Part shown: positions 45,883 through 54,024 of the stretch, in pieces
Layout of the letters: the number at the start of each line of letters is the position of its first letter
Position numbering within the stretch: the first letter of the stretch is position 1
From: an uncultured Dialister sp.
Lineage (GTDB): Bacteria; Bacillota; Negativicutes; Veillonellales; Dialisteraceae
Assembly (NCBI GenBank): GCA_900541485.1
Contig: UQJW01000001.1
Coordinates: forward strand, 124,001 to 188,000
Reading direction: 5' to 3'
DNA: 64,000 nt
The notes under the pieces: generated by a model
What the model saw: the letters and a program-made list of their open reading frames with translations, nothing else
The model's database searches: none
What the model was told of the DNA's origin: nothing
Program-made: the position numbers and the translations under genes

Positions 45883-46515
45883 GTGGCCAAAAAGTTAGGA
45901 TTGCACAGAGAATTGACAACAAGGGAAAAAACAATCCTTGATTTTATTCGCAATAAAATCTGGCAAGATGGATTTCCTCCCACTGTACGTGAAATTTGTA
46001 CAGCCGTAGGCTTACGGTCAACCTCCACTGTACACGGGTACCTAGCCCGATTAGAAGAGATGGGCATGATTAAAAAGGATCCTGCCAGTTCACGTGCTAT
46101 AGAGGTTGTTGACGATAATTCTTGGCGCAAGAAAAAAATGGTTCCTATGCCGATGGTCGGTGCTGTTCGTGCAGGAGAGCCTATTGTAGCAGATGAACAT
46201 ATTGAATCTGTATATCCATTACCGGCTGAATTTATAGGCAATGATTCCAATTGTTTCATTTTGGTTGTTCGCGGAGACAGTATGATTAATGCCGGCATCC
46301 AAGAAGGTGATTATCTAATTGTTGCTGAACAAGAAACCGCTAGAAATGGCGATATTGTTGTCGCCTTGGTTGGTAATGATGACGCAACCGTAAAGCGTTT
46401 CTTCCGTGAGGCTGATCATATTCGTCTTCAACCTGAAAATGAGGATTATGAACCAATTATATCCAGAGATGTTAAAATTCGTGGTCGTGTAATCGGATTA
46501 TACAGACATCTTTAA
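45883..46515 (+). CDS. lexA: SOS repressor LexA
   Basis: Repressor of DNA-damage genes, inactivated by RecA-stimulated self-cleavage. The N-terminal winged helix has PPTVREICTAVGLRSTSTVHGYLARLEE (residues 32-59 region). The cleavage site is Ala97-Gly98 in VGAVRAGEP; the catalytic dyad is Ser133 (RGDSMINAGI) and Lys171 (ATVKRFF). The start is a GTG at 45883, eight bases after AAAGGAAG; 210 aa. A LexA-type box overlaps its own promoter. Confidence 0.96.
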   Translation: MAKKLGLHRELTTREKTILDFIRNKIWQDGFPPTVREICTAVGLRSTSTVHGYLARLEEMGMIKKDPASSRAIEVVDDNSWRKKKMVPMPMVGAVRAGEPIVADEHIESVYPLPAEFIGNDSNCFILVVRGDSMINAGIQEGDYLIVAEQETARNGDIVVALVGNDDATVKRFFREADHIRLQPENEDYEPIISRDVKIRGRVIGLYRHL

Positions 46516-46516
46516 T

Positions 46517-46560
46517 AAAAAAAGACATACATCAGTTTTGGCTGATGTATGTCTTTTTTT
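46517..46560. terminator. Bidirectional terminator between lexA and cvfB
   Basis: A perfect 19-bp stem (46517-46535 with 46542-46560), 6-nt loop, with A7 and T7 at the ends. It serves the convergent lexA and the long minus-strand operon ending with the S1-domain gene. Confidence 0.92.
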
Positions 46561-47447
46561 TAATTCATTTTTATCTTACCTTCTTGCATCTTTATCTGAT
46601 TTGTTTTGAGTAATCTCCCCACTGCTCTCTTAAATGCCGATTTACTGATTCCTAAATTGGTTTTGATTAAATCCGGATCACTTTTGTCTGTATAAGGAAG
46701 TATACCATCATGTTTTTGCAGGTATCCTAAAATAACCTCCATATCATCATCCATAGCTTTTTCTTTTTGCGGACGCAAAGAGATATTGAAGTGTCCATCT
46801 TTTCTGATATAAGTAATTCTACCGGATAATTCCTGCCCTAAAGCTAATGATTTTGGGAAATCACTTTGATGAAGAAATCCAATCCATCGGTCTCTGGTAA
46901 TCAGAAATGCTCCCTGTCTGGTAATATTGTATACTGTTCCGGTAACAATATCCCCTACCTTACATTCAATACAAGGTTTTGCAATTCGTCTCATTTCTTC
47001 GTCCACATAAGTTGTTGTGGATAAACGGCCTGTTTTATCCTGATATAGCTTTACCCAGATTTTTTGTCCTTTTTGAACCGGCATAATCATTTCGGAAAAC
47101 GGCAGAAATATACCACGTTCCGTACCTAAATCTATAAATGCACCAAACCGTGTAGTCAATAGTACTTCTGCATACCCAATCCCACCAATACTTAATTTTG
47201 GTAAACGCATGCTGGCCGTCAGTCTGTGTCTGGGATCATGATATAAGAATACCCTTACAGTATCTCCGACCTTGACGGGTTCTGTTTGTTGTCCATTATG
47301 AAGCAATATGTCGTCAGAACTATTTCCTGTCCCTCCGGAAAGGAAAACGCCAAAAGAAGAACTTCTTACCACCGGCAATTCTGCGATGGAATTTTCTTTC
47401 AATACGGTTTGCTGTATTTCTTTTTGTTCATTATTATATTCTGTCAT
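46560..47447 (-). CDS. cvfB: CvfB-like S1-domain RNA-binding protein (YitL)
   Basis: A 295-aa protein with several S1/OB-like repeats (FGVFLSGGTG..., FGAFIDLGTERGIFLPFSEM, QGAFLITRDRWIGFLHQSDFP, ITYIRKDGHFNISLR) and a C-terminal winged-helix (DLIKTNLGISKSAFKRAVGRLLK), the layout of conserved virulence factor B. In Staphylococcus it binds RNA and affects virulence-gene expression. Starts four bases inside rsfS and ends in the lexA terminator. Confidence 0.87.
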   Translation of the reverse strand: MTEYNNEQKEIQQTVLKENSIAELPVVRSSSFGVFLSGGTGNSSDDILLHNGQQTEPVKVGDTVRVFLYHDPRHRLTASMRLPKLSIGGIGYAEVLLTTRFGAFIDLGTERGIFLPFSEMIMPVQKGQKIWVKLYQDKTGRLSTTTYVDEEMRRIAKPCIECKVGDIVTGTVYNITRQGAFLITRDRWIGFLHQSDFPKSLALGQELSGRITYIRKDGHFNISLRPQKEKAMDDDMEVILGYLQKHDGILPYTDKSDPDLIKTNLGISKSAFKRAVGRLLKTNQIKMQEGKIKMN

Positions 47448-47794
47448 TTTTCATCACTATCCGTATAATTTTGAATTGGAGCATCTTTCCATAATGTATC
47501 AAAATCATAGTGAGTTCGTTCCTGATCTGTAAATATATGAACAACCACATCACCGAAGTCAAGAAGAATCCAATCCCCTTCCCGGTATCCTTCTTTTCTA
47601 AGTGGTGAAACACCGATTTCCTTTAACTTTTCTTCTACTTCATCAGCTGCAGCCTGTGCCTGCTTTTTGTTCATAGTAGAAGATAATACAAAGTAATCAG
47701 CAATAGATGTCAAATCTCTGACATTTAGTATCTTAATCATGACGCCCTTTTTATCAGACAAAGCTTTACATATTATTTCAATAGTTTTTTCCAT
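47444..47794 (-). CDS. rsfS: Ribosomal silencing factor RsfS
   Basis: Binds uL14 and keeps 50S and 30S subunits apart when nutrients are scarce. Family core: VRDLTSIADYFVLSSTMNKKQAQAAADEV, EGYREGDWILLDFGDVVVHIFTDQERTHYD. I chose the ATG at 47794 (AAGGAG upstream; 116 aa) rather than the one at 47821. It follows the LCP gene at 16 nt and overlaps cvfB by 4 nt. Confidence 0.94.
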   Translation of the reverse strand: MEKTIEIICKALSDKKGVMIKILNVRDLTSIADYFVLSSTMNKKQAQAAADEVEEKLKEIGVSPLRKEGYREGDWILLDFGDVVVHIFTDQERTHYDFDTLWKDAPIQNYTDSDEK

Positions 47795-47810
47795 AATAGT
47801 CTCCTTATAT

Positions 47811-48689
47811 TTACTCTTCATTTAATGTCAACGCAATAGTTTTTTGAACACCTACCGGATTTATAATCCAGATTTCTTGATTTTTAACCCTTTGCATTTC
47901 TCCCGGCAAAATCAGAAACCGGCAGTTTTTAATAGACAATTTTGTTATGTCATACGCCAGGTCAGATACGTCGGAATTGCTCAAATTTGTATCATAAGCA
48001 CTCCAATAATACCTGGCCAGTCCCCAGTTAAACAATGCAGTATTTTTTTGTAAATTGATTAACACTTGCTTTAAGAATCGTTGCTCTCTTTGGATACGCC
48101 CGATTTCTCCGTCTGTTTCATCAACATACTGCATGTATGCAAGGCTCTGAGTTGTATCTAATGATTGATAGCCTTGATTTAAAAATATTTCAGATTCACC
48201 CTCTTCATTATCGTGATTCATCATTTTTTCTACATATAATTCAATAGGACTAACATTGTCAAGCAAATTCTGAAATGAATTATAATCAAAAACGGCATAA
48301 TGAGTAATTCGCGTATGGAGTAAGTTTTCCACAGCGCTTCTGGTTGTTTCTATACTGTTTTCTTTATAAGATTCTTTCAATAAGAGACGTTTATTCTCAT
48401 CTTTATTGAGTAAAGTGTTTGTGGGAATAGAAATCAGTGTCAATTCTTCTCGTTTATGATTTAATGCCGCAACAATAATAGCGTCTGCTTGTGGTACCGG
48501 CTGATTATCAATACCAATCAGTAAATAATAGGACGGATTATCATTATTATCAAAAGAAAAATAATTTACGGCATATTGATATCCCTGTCTGATTGTCACA
48601 GCCAGTAAAAATAAAAGCGTAAAAACAATGATTAAAAATAAAAGCAGTTTCCCGTACCGAATTTTTCGTTTTCCTTTTGTTCTTCTCAT
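47811..48689 (-). CDS. Divergent LytR-CpsA-Psr (LCP) family protein
   Basis: Short cytoplasmic start, one membrane helix (about residues 13-34), then an extracellular LCP-like domain. LCP enzymes ligate wall polymers to peptidoglycan. Recognisable blocks are YYLLIGIDNQ, ADAIIVAAL, LISIPTNT, LDTTQSLAYMQYVDETDGEIGRIQREQRF. Two places where active LCP enzymes carry arginines (IPRDT and the Y-x-R-x-R block) read IPTNT and YMQYVDE, so ligase activity is doubtful. Length is 292 aa. The yqeK-LCP-rsfS order is common in Firmicutes. Confidence 0.82.
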   Translation of the reverse strand: MRRTKGKRKIRYGKLLLFLIIVFTLLFLLAVTIRQGYQYAVNYFSFDNNDNPSYYLLIGIDNQPVPQADAIIVAALNHKREELTLISIPTNTLLNKDENKRLLLKESYKENSIETTRSAVENLLHTRITHYAVFDYNSFQNLLDNVSPIELYVEKMMNHDNEEGESEIFLNQGYQSLDTTQSLAYMQYVDETDGEIGRIQREQRFLKQVLINLQKNTALFNWGLARYYWSAYDTNLSNSDVSDLAYDITKLSIKNCRFLILPGEMQRVKNQEIWIINPVGVQKTIALTLNEE

Positions 48690-49258
48690 TTATATCCCAA
48701 TTTCATAACTAAATCATTTCTACCGAAGAATGTTAAGTCATATATGTATTTATTTTCTTCCAATAGATGATTAATTGTAGAATTATATGCTGCCAGTAAT
48801 GCCTCATCTAAATTTTTTTTCGCTTTTTCACGAATTATATCAACTTGCGGAAAGTTTCGGTTTGGCTCTATATAATCTGCGAGGAAAATAATTTTTTCCA
48901 AAAGATGCATATCCGGCCTCCCTGTCGTGTGATAATAAACAGCACTTTGTATTTCCGGATCGATGATTTCATATTTTGTTTGTGCAAGAATGCTCCCTGC
49001 CGGTCCATGCAGGAGTGCACGATTATTCCATAAAAATGTATCTACTTTCATTCCAGAGTCTTCCACTATTTTTTGCATATCCTGTAAAGATAATTCTTTG
49101 GCACAATCATGAATCCATCCTGCCAGTAGTGCCTGACCGGGATCAGCCCCATATCTTTTTGCAAGTTTTACTGCAGAATCTGCGACCCCGGAAGAGTGAA
49201 TAAAACGTTTTTTTGATAGCCTCTTTTCTAAATCCTTTTTTATATCGTCAAGTATCAT
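48686..49258 (-). CDS. yqeK: HD-domain hydrolase YqeK (diadenosine tetraphosphatase type)
   Basis: HD-superfamily metal-dependent hydrolase; YqeK proteins cleave Ap4A symmetrically. His in RFIHSSGVADSA, the HD pair in GWIHDCAKELS, HGPAGS and YHTTGRPDM are the metal ligands expected. Length is 190 aa. Overlaps nadD and the LCP gene by 4 nt each. Confidence 0.92.
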   Translation of the reverse strand: MILDDIKKDLEKRLSKKRFIHSSGVADSAVKLAKRYGADPGQALLAGWIHDCAKELSLQDMQKIVEDSGMKVDTFLWNNRALLHGPAGSILAQTKYEIIDPEIQSAVYYHTTGRPDMHLLEKIIFLADYIEPNRNFPQVDIIREKAKKNLDEALLAAYNSTINHLLEENKYIYDLTFFGRNDLVMKLGYK

Positions 49259-49866
49259 TCGGCACCTCTATAAAGCTTATATTGATTTATATACTGTATT
49301 ACAGAATCCGGAATCATGTATTTTACAGAATACCCGTGGTAAATCCATTCCCGCAAAATTGTTGATGAAATTTCTAATTCCGGCGTCTTTAAAAAATGAA
49401 TTTTCCTCTTTCCGAGTTCTCCAAAATAATTCACAGAACGTTCCATCTCTTCACGGCTTCCCGGACGGCTGGCACATATAAAGTGACAAGAGTTTAAAAG
49501 TTCCTTGTTATATTTCCAATGAGGTAAATCTGCAACCGCATCTGTCCCGGCAATAAAATAGAGTTGATAGGCTTCAGGTAATTCCTTCTGTATTTCATGA
49601 ATGGTATCTACTGTATAAGAAGGACCGCTTCTTTCTATTTCAATAGGTGAAATAGAAAAATGCTCATTATCACAGATTGCCAATTCAACCATTTTAAATC
49701 GTTCCATTTTGTCTATGTGGTTCATATTTTTATTGGGAGTATCTCCTGTCGGAATAAAAATTATTTTTTCCAGCTTAAATTCACGCCAGGCTGATTCTGC
49801 AATAATTAAATGACCAATATGAATAGGATTAAAGGAACCGCCAAATATACCTATACGCTTTTCCAT
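49255..49866 (-). CDS. nadD: Nicotinate-nucleotide adenylyltransferase NadD
   Basis: Adenylylates nicotinate mononucleotide in NAD synthesis. The nucleotidyltransferase motif GGSFNPIHIGHL and the ISSTILREW segment (SSTxIR class) are present. I use the ATG at 49866 (203 aa, MEKRIGIF...). The frame stays open upstream to 49926, but the candidate promoter lies inside that stretch. The ribosome binding site is weak (GGTAC). Confidence 0.92.
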   Translation of the reverse strand: MEKRIGIFGGSFNPIHIGHLIIAESAWREFKLEKIIFIPTGDTPNKNMNHIDKMERFKMVELAICDNEHFSISPIEIERSGPSYTVDTIHEIQKELPEAYQLYFIAGTDAVADLPHWKYNKELLNSCHFICASRPGSREEMERSVNYFGELGKRKIHFLKTPELEISSTILREWIYHGYSVKYMIPDSVIQYINQYKLYRGAE

Positions 49867-49890
49867 ACATACAGTACCATTTCTAAAAAA

Positions 49891-49919
49891 ATAACACACC
49901 CTGAAATAAAGTAGATCAA
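49891..49919 (-). promoter_or_regulatory. Possible promoter of nadD-yqeK-LCP-rsfS-cvfB
   Basis: Minus strand: TTGATC (49919-49914), 17-nt spacer, TGTTAT (49896-49891), about 20 nt before the nadD ATG. Moderate match only. Confidence 0.4.
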
Positions 49920-50020
49920 ATGACAAATATGTTTCCGCTCAAACTGCCCTTTCGGGGTATGCATATAATAATAAAAAAGCCTGCTAATTTTATAAGAAAG
50001 TTTCATTGTATTCTGTACGA

Positions 50021-51121
50021 TTAATGCATCACAAATAAATTATCTCTATGAATTACAGTGTCATATGGTGCGGGATATCCTAATTTTTTTATCAATTCCG
50101 TTGTATGAAGCCCCTTGATTTTATCGATATCATTTCTGCTGTAATGGGTAATTCCTCTTGCAAATTCTTCTTTGTCGCAATAAATGGATACAGCATCCCC
50201 TTCATCAAAATCTCCGGATGTGGAAATAACCCCAACAGGAAGTAAGCTGGATCCCTTATAAAGCAATGCGTCTTTACAACCCCGGTCTACATATATTTTC
50301 CCTTTTACTGCAGATCCTATAATGATTTCCCGCCTCTTCATTTGAGGATGTACATTTTCTGCTTTAAAAAAGGTACCAACAGGTTCTCCGTCTGCAATTT
50401 TTTCCAGGACTCCGTGAATTCCGCTTTCTGCAATAATCATATCTATACCGGAATGGACACATATTTCAGCTGCTTGTAACTTTGTATACATGCCACCGGT
50501 ACCGCCTGGTGTTCCTGCACCGCCCGCTGCTTTAAATAAATTTCTGGAAAACTTAGAAACCTCACGAATTAATTCGGCATTTGGATTTTTCCTGGGGTCA
50601 TGTGTAAATAAACCTTGAATATCAGAGAGAATAACCAGCAAATCAGCTTCTGCTATACTGGCAACCATGGCTGATAATGTATCATTATCACCTATTTTTA
50701 TTTCATCAATACTAACTGCATCATTTTCATTTACAATCGGAATAACCCCTAATTCAAACAATGCGGAAATTGCACCCTTCATGTGCATATACCGCTTGCT
50801 GTTTAAAGCATCTCCTTTTGTAAAAAGAAGTTGCCCTACCGTTTGCCCGTAGTCTTGAAATATTTTGGAATATAAATTCATGAGAATATTTTGTCCTACC
50901 GCAGCGATGGCCTGCTTGTAGGGGATATAGTCAGGTTTTTTGTCAAAACCTAAGACGGGAAGCCCTACACCAATTGCACCGGAAGATACCAATATAATTT
51001 CTAAATTTCTGTTTCTTAAATCAGAAATTTGCCTTGCTAAATGATCTATAAATCGGATATTGGCTTTCCCGCTCGGATAAATCAAAGAGCTGGTACCGAC
51101 TTTGATAACGATTCTTTTCAT
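50021..51121 (-). CDS. proB: Glutamate 5-kinase ProB
   Basis: First enzyme of proline synthesis. The amino-acid-kinase domain has KVGTSSLIYPSGK, LVSSGAIGVG, NENDAVSIDEIKIGDNDTLSAMVA and GTGGMYTKLQAAEI; the C-terminal PUA domain (about residues 275-366) is present. Length is 366 aa. It follows yhbY at 12 nt. The usual partner proA, normally next to it in this neighbourhood, is absent: 154 nt without a gene separate it from nadD. Confidence 0.94.
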   Translation of the reverse strand: MKRIVIKVGTSSLIYPSGKANIRFIDHLARQISDLRNRNLEIILVSSGAIGVGLPVLGFDKKPDYIPYKQAIAAVGQNILMNLYSKIFQDYGQTVGQLLFTKGDALNSKRYMHMKGAISALFELGVIPIVNENDAVSIDEIKIGDNDTLSAMVASIAEADLLVILSDIQGLFTHDPRKNPNAELIREVSKFSRNLFKAAGGAGTPGGTGGMYTKLQAAEICVHSGIDMIIAESGIHGVLEKIADGEPVGTFFKAENVHPQMKRREIIIGSAVKGKIYVDRGCKDALLYKGSSLLPVGVISTSGDFDEGDAVSIYCDKEEFARGITHYSRNDIDKIKGLHTTELIKKLGYPAPYDTVIHRDNLFVMH

Positions 51122-51133
51122 ATGATCCTCTAT

Positions 51134-51430
51134 TTAAGGAAAATTATAATGGGATTTTTTATCTCCCTTTTTCTGTTTAAAAAGAATGCAATTTCTCCCA
51201 ATAATTTGGACGATTTCGGCATTAAGTCGTTCTGAAAAAATTTCGGCGGCTTTTCTTATATCTGCAATAGAATTTTGGTTTATTTTAACTTTAATGAGTT
51301 CACGTGCTTCCAATGCATCAGATGCACTTTTTATAACCGAATCCGTTAATCCGTCTTTTCCAATTTGCACAACCGCAGGAAAGGATGTTGCAATCCCTTT
51401 TAAATATTGTTTTTGTTTTCCTGTAAGCAT
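51134..51430 (-). CDS. yhbY: YhbY-type CRM-domain RNA-binding protein
   Basis: A 98-aa protein made of one CRM domain: LTGKQKQYLKGIATSFPAVVQIGKDGLTD, ALEARELIKVKI and IVQIIGRNCILFK. YhbY proteins associate with pre-50S ribosomal subunits. It overlaps obgE by one base, and the obgE-yhbY-proB order is conserved. Confidence 0.92.
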   Translation of the reverse strand: MLTGKQKQYLKGIATSFPAVVQIGKDGLTDSVIKSASDALEARELIKVKINQNSIADIRKAAEIFSERLNAEIVQIIGRNCILFKQKKGDKKSHYNFP

Positions 51431-52731
51431 TATTCATTCTCGCTTTCTTCAAAAGAAGAATTCTTTTCCGAGAACGAAAATTCTATACCATAAAGGTTTA
51501 CCGTATCGCCCTCTTTAATTCCTTCTTTTTTTAATAATTTATCCAGCCCCATAAATTTCCAGGCTTTGTTAAAACGGCGAAGTGAAACAGAATTATCAAA
51601 ATCGGTCATGGCCACCAGTTTCTCAACCCGCTTCCCTATAACAGAGTAGACGTGACCATCATATTCGATTTTGAATTCATTTTGCGGTAATTCATATACG
51701 ATAGCTTTCTCTTGGTTATCAAAAGTAGTGGTTTCTGTTTCTTGTAATATGCTCCATGCCTTTTCAAGTAACGGTTTGATTCCTTCGCCTGTTAAGGTAC
51801 AAATTGGAAAGAAAGAATATCCTTTCGATTCTATTTGCTGTTTTATTTGCTCTAATTCTGTTTGATTTGTTATTAAATCGATTTTATTTCCTGCAACTAT
51901 CTGTTTTTTCTGTGCCAGTGCAGGGCTATAAATTTCAAGTTCATTATTAATGATTTCAAAATCTGAAAGCGGATCTCGGCCTTCACTGCCGGCAATATCC
52001 AATACATGAATCAATACTCTACTTCTTTCAACATGACGTAAAAATTCATGCCCCAAACCGACACCTTGACTAGCACCTTCTATAAGACCCGGAATATCTG
52101 CCATGACAAAACTTCTTGTTTCATCCAAGTTAACGACACCCAAGCTGGGACTAAGAGTTGTAAAATGATAAGCCGCAACCTCCGGACGGGCACCGGATAC
52201 TTTTCTTATTAAGCTCGATTTCCCTACACTGGGGAATCCGATAAGTCCTACATCAGCAAGAACTTTTAATTCTAACCGGATTTCTTTTGACTCCCCCGGT
52301 TCTCCTTTCTCTGCATAAGTAGGGGCACGTACGGCACTGGTTGCAAAATGAGTATTTCCTCTTCCACCTTTTCCGCCTTTTGCAATAAGAACCATCTGAT
52401 CTTGATGTACCATATCCGCCAGAAGCTCATTTGTGTCATTGTCATAAACCATAGTTCCTAAAGGCACATCAATAATAATATCTTCTCCGCCTTTTCCATA
52501 CATTTCTTTTGCGCCGCCATTTTCCCCTTTTTCAGCGGCAAACTTTCGTTTTCTTCTAAAATTAATCAATGTATTCAACCCACTATCAGCTTTCAGGTAG
52601 ACGGATCCACCTTTACCGCCATCACCGCCGCTCGGACCACCGCGGGGTACATATTTCTCTCGTCTGAATGCTACCATTCCATCGCCGCCGGCTCCGGATA
52701 TAATTATAATTTTAGCTTTATCTATAAACAT
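51430..52731 (-). CDS. obgE: Ribosome-assembly GTPase ObgE/CgtA
   Basis: GTPase of 50S maturation and stress signalling. The glycine-rich Obg domain is at the N-terminus (ISGAGGDGMVAFRREKYVPRGGP region), followed by the GTPase domain with GFPSVGKSSL, DIPGLIEGAS and NKIDL, and a C-terminal OCT domain (about residues 345-420). I chose the ATG at 52731 with GAGGAT five bases upstream (433 aa). It heads the obgE-yhbY-proB operon. Confidence 0.95.
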   Translation of the reverse strand: MFIDKAKIIIISGAGGDGMVAFRREKYVPRGGPSGGDGGKGGSVYLKADSGLNTLINFRRKRKFAAEKGENGGAKEMYGKGGEDIIIDVPLGTMVYDNDTNELLADMVHQDQMVLIAKGGKGGRGNTHFATSAVRAPTYAEKGEPGESKEIRLELKVLADVGLIGFPSVGKSSLIRKVSGARPEVAAYHFTTLSPSLGVVNLDETRSFVMADIPGLIEGASQGVGLGHEFLRHVERSRVLIHVLDIAGSEGRDPLSDFEIINNELEIYSPALAQKKQIVAGNKIDLITNQTELEQIKQQIESKGYSFFPICTLTGEGIKPLLEKAWSILQETETTTFDNQEKAIVYELPQNEFKIEYDGHVYSVIGKRVEKLVAMTDFDNSVSLRRFNKAWKFMGLDKLLKKEGIKEGDTVNLYGIEFSFSEKNSSFEESENE

Positions 52732-52778
52732 AATATCCTCGACATACAAAACTACATATTTAAAATCAATTATTCTAT

Positions 52779-52807
52779 ATTATACAAAAAATAAAGAGGT
52801 CTGTCAT
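52779..52807 (-). promoter_or_regulatory. obgE promoter
   Basis: Minus strand: ATGACA (52807-52802), 17-nt spacer, TATAAT (52784-52779), about 48 nt before the obgE ATG. Confidence 0.7.
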
Positions 52808-52824
52808 GAAGAACCAATTGTAAA

Positions 52825-52870
52825 TAAAAATCGCAAACAAATTATCTCTTTAAAATTTGCTGCGATTTTA
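52825..52870 (-). terminator. Terminator after ctpA
   Basis: Minus-strand hairpin with a 9-bp outer stem (AAAATCGCA/TGCGATTTT) and an inner CAAATT/AATTTG stem separated by a small bulge, ending in a T-run. It closes the long secA-to-ctpA unit, just upstream of the obgE promoter. Confidence 0.8.
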
Positions 52871-52872
52871 TG

Positions 52873-54024
52873 TTAGTTTTCTAAAATTTCAATAGCTTTT
52901 TTTATTACATTGTCAGTATTTTTATCAAAAATCCGCCCGGTTTGTACAACTTCAATATCAGGAATAATACCAACTTTATCAATGACTCGACCAGCTGATG
53001 TTCGGTATTCCGCAATAGAAATTTTTAAGGCTGATTGTTCTCCGGTTTGTATAATTTTTTGTACAGTTCCTTTGCCATAACTTGTTTTTCCTATAACAGT
53101 TCCTTCTTTTTTATCTTGTACGGCTCCTGCTAAAATTTCTGAAGCACTGGCGCTGTGTTCATCTATAAGAATAACCATCGGCATAACCCGGTCTATTCCG
53201 ATAATATCAAATTTCTTTGCATGTCCGTCTTTTGTATGATAACTTACTATAGTTCCTCCGGTTAATAACTGATTTGCTACAGCTACGACACTATCGACTA
53301 ATCCCCCAGGATTCATGCGGAGATCGATAATCAGTTTCTCTGCGCCATTAGTCTTTAATGTTTTTAATTGTTCAGAAAGCTCTTCCGGTGTATGTTTTGT
53401 AAAGGAATAAATATGGATATACCCAATATTGTTTTTAATAATACTACTTTGAACCGTGGGCATAACAATGTTGGATCGCTCTACATCAAAGCATAGCTTT
53501 TTTTCTCCACGCTTTACTTCTATCTGTACATGAGTACCGGCTTTCCCTCTTAAACGCTTAGCAACATCCTCCAATTCTGTACCGAAAATTGGCTCTCCGT
53601 CCACAGCGAGAAGTTCATCTTCTGATTGTAAACCGATTTTTTTAGCGCTGCTATTAGGAAAAACCGATAAAATATGGATATTTCCATTGGTGTTTTTGCC
53701 AATAACCACTCCGATTCCACCGTATTCTCCACTTGCCGATTGCTGAAAAAGATCGAACTTTTTACCGGAAAGTAAAGCAGAGTGAGGATCATCTAAAGCG
53801 GAAATCATACCCAAAGTAGCATTTTCAAAAAGCTTTTCATCAGATGTTGTACGGAAATAATTTTCCTTAATTATTCGATAATTCCATATAAATTGTAATG
53901 CGGCTTTCGTATCATCAGTCAAAGAATATAAGCCTGTTAAAAGAAGTAAAACTGCTGATAAAATAACGGAGACCAGCCAATAAATAATGTGACGGATATT
54001 TTTCTTTACTCGTATAAACATCAT
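52873..54024 (-). CDS. ctpA: Carboxy-terminal processing protease CtpA (S41)
   Basis: Membrane-anchored periplasmic or cell-surface serine protease. N-terminal membrane helix (residues 12-34), PDZ domain (GEYGGIGVVIGKN ... VDGEPIFG), and the Ser/Lys catalytic pair in SASASEILAGAV and GKTSYGKGTVQ. IDLRMNPGGLVDS is the family tail motif. Length is 383 aa, typical. Overlaps the EnvC-like gene by four bases and ends at a terminator; proteases of this type often trim wall hydrolases. Confidence 0.93.
   Translation of the reverse strand: MMFIRVKKNIRHIIYWLVSVILSAVLLLLTGLYSLTDDTKAALQFIWNYRIIKENYFRTTSDEKLFENATLGMISALDDPHSALLSGKKFDLFQQSASGEYGGIGVVIGKNTNGNIHILSVFPNSSAKKIGLQSEDELLAVDGEPIFGTELEDVAKRLRGKAGTHVQIEVKRGEKKLCFDVERSNIVMPTVQSSIIKNNIGYIHIYSFTKHTPEELSEQLKTLKTNGAEKLIIDLRMNPGGLVDSVVAVANQLLTGGTIVSYHTKDGHAKKFDIIGIDRVMPMVILIDEHSASASEILAGAVQDKKEGTVIGKTSYGKGTVQKIIQTGEQSALKISIAEYRTSAGRVIDKVGIIPDIEVVQTGRIFDKNTDNVIKKAIEILEN

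Noticed and set aside
49867..49926. Longer NadD starting at 49926
   Set aside because: The added 20 residues are not NadD-like, and a promoter-like sequence lies within them.
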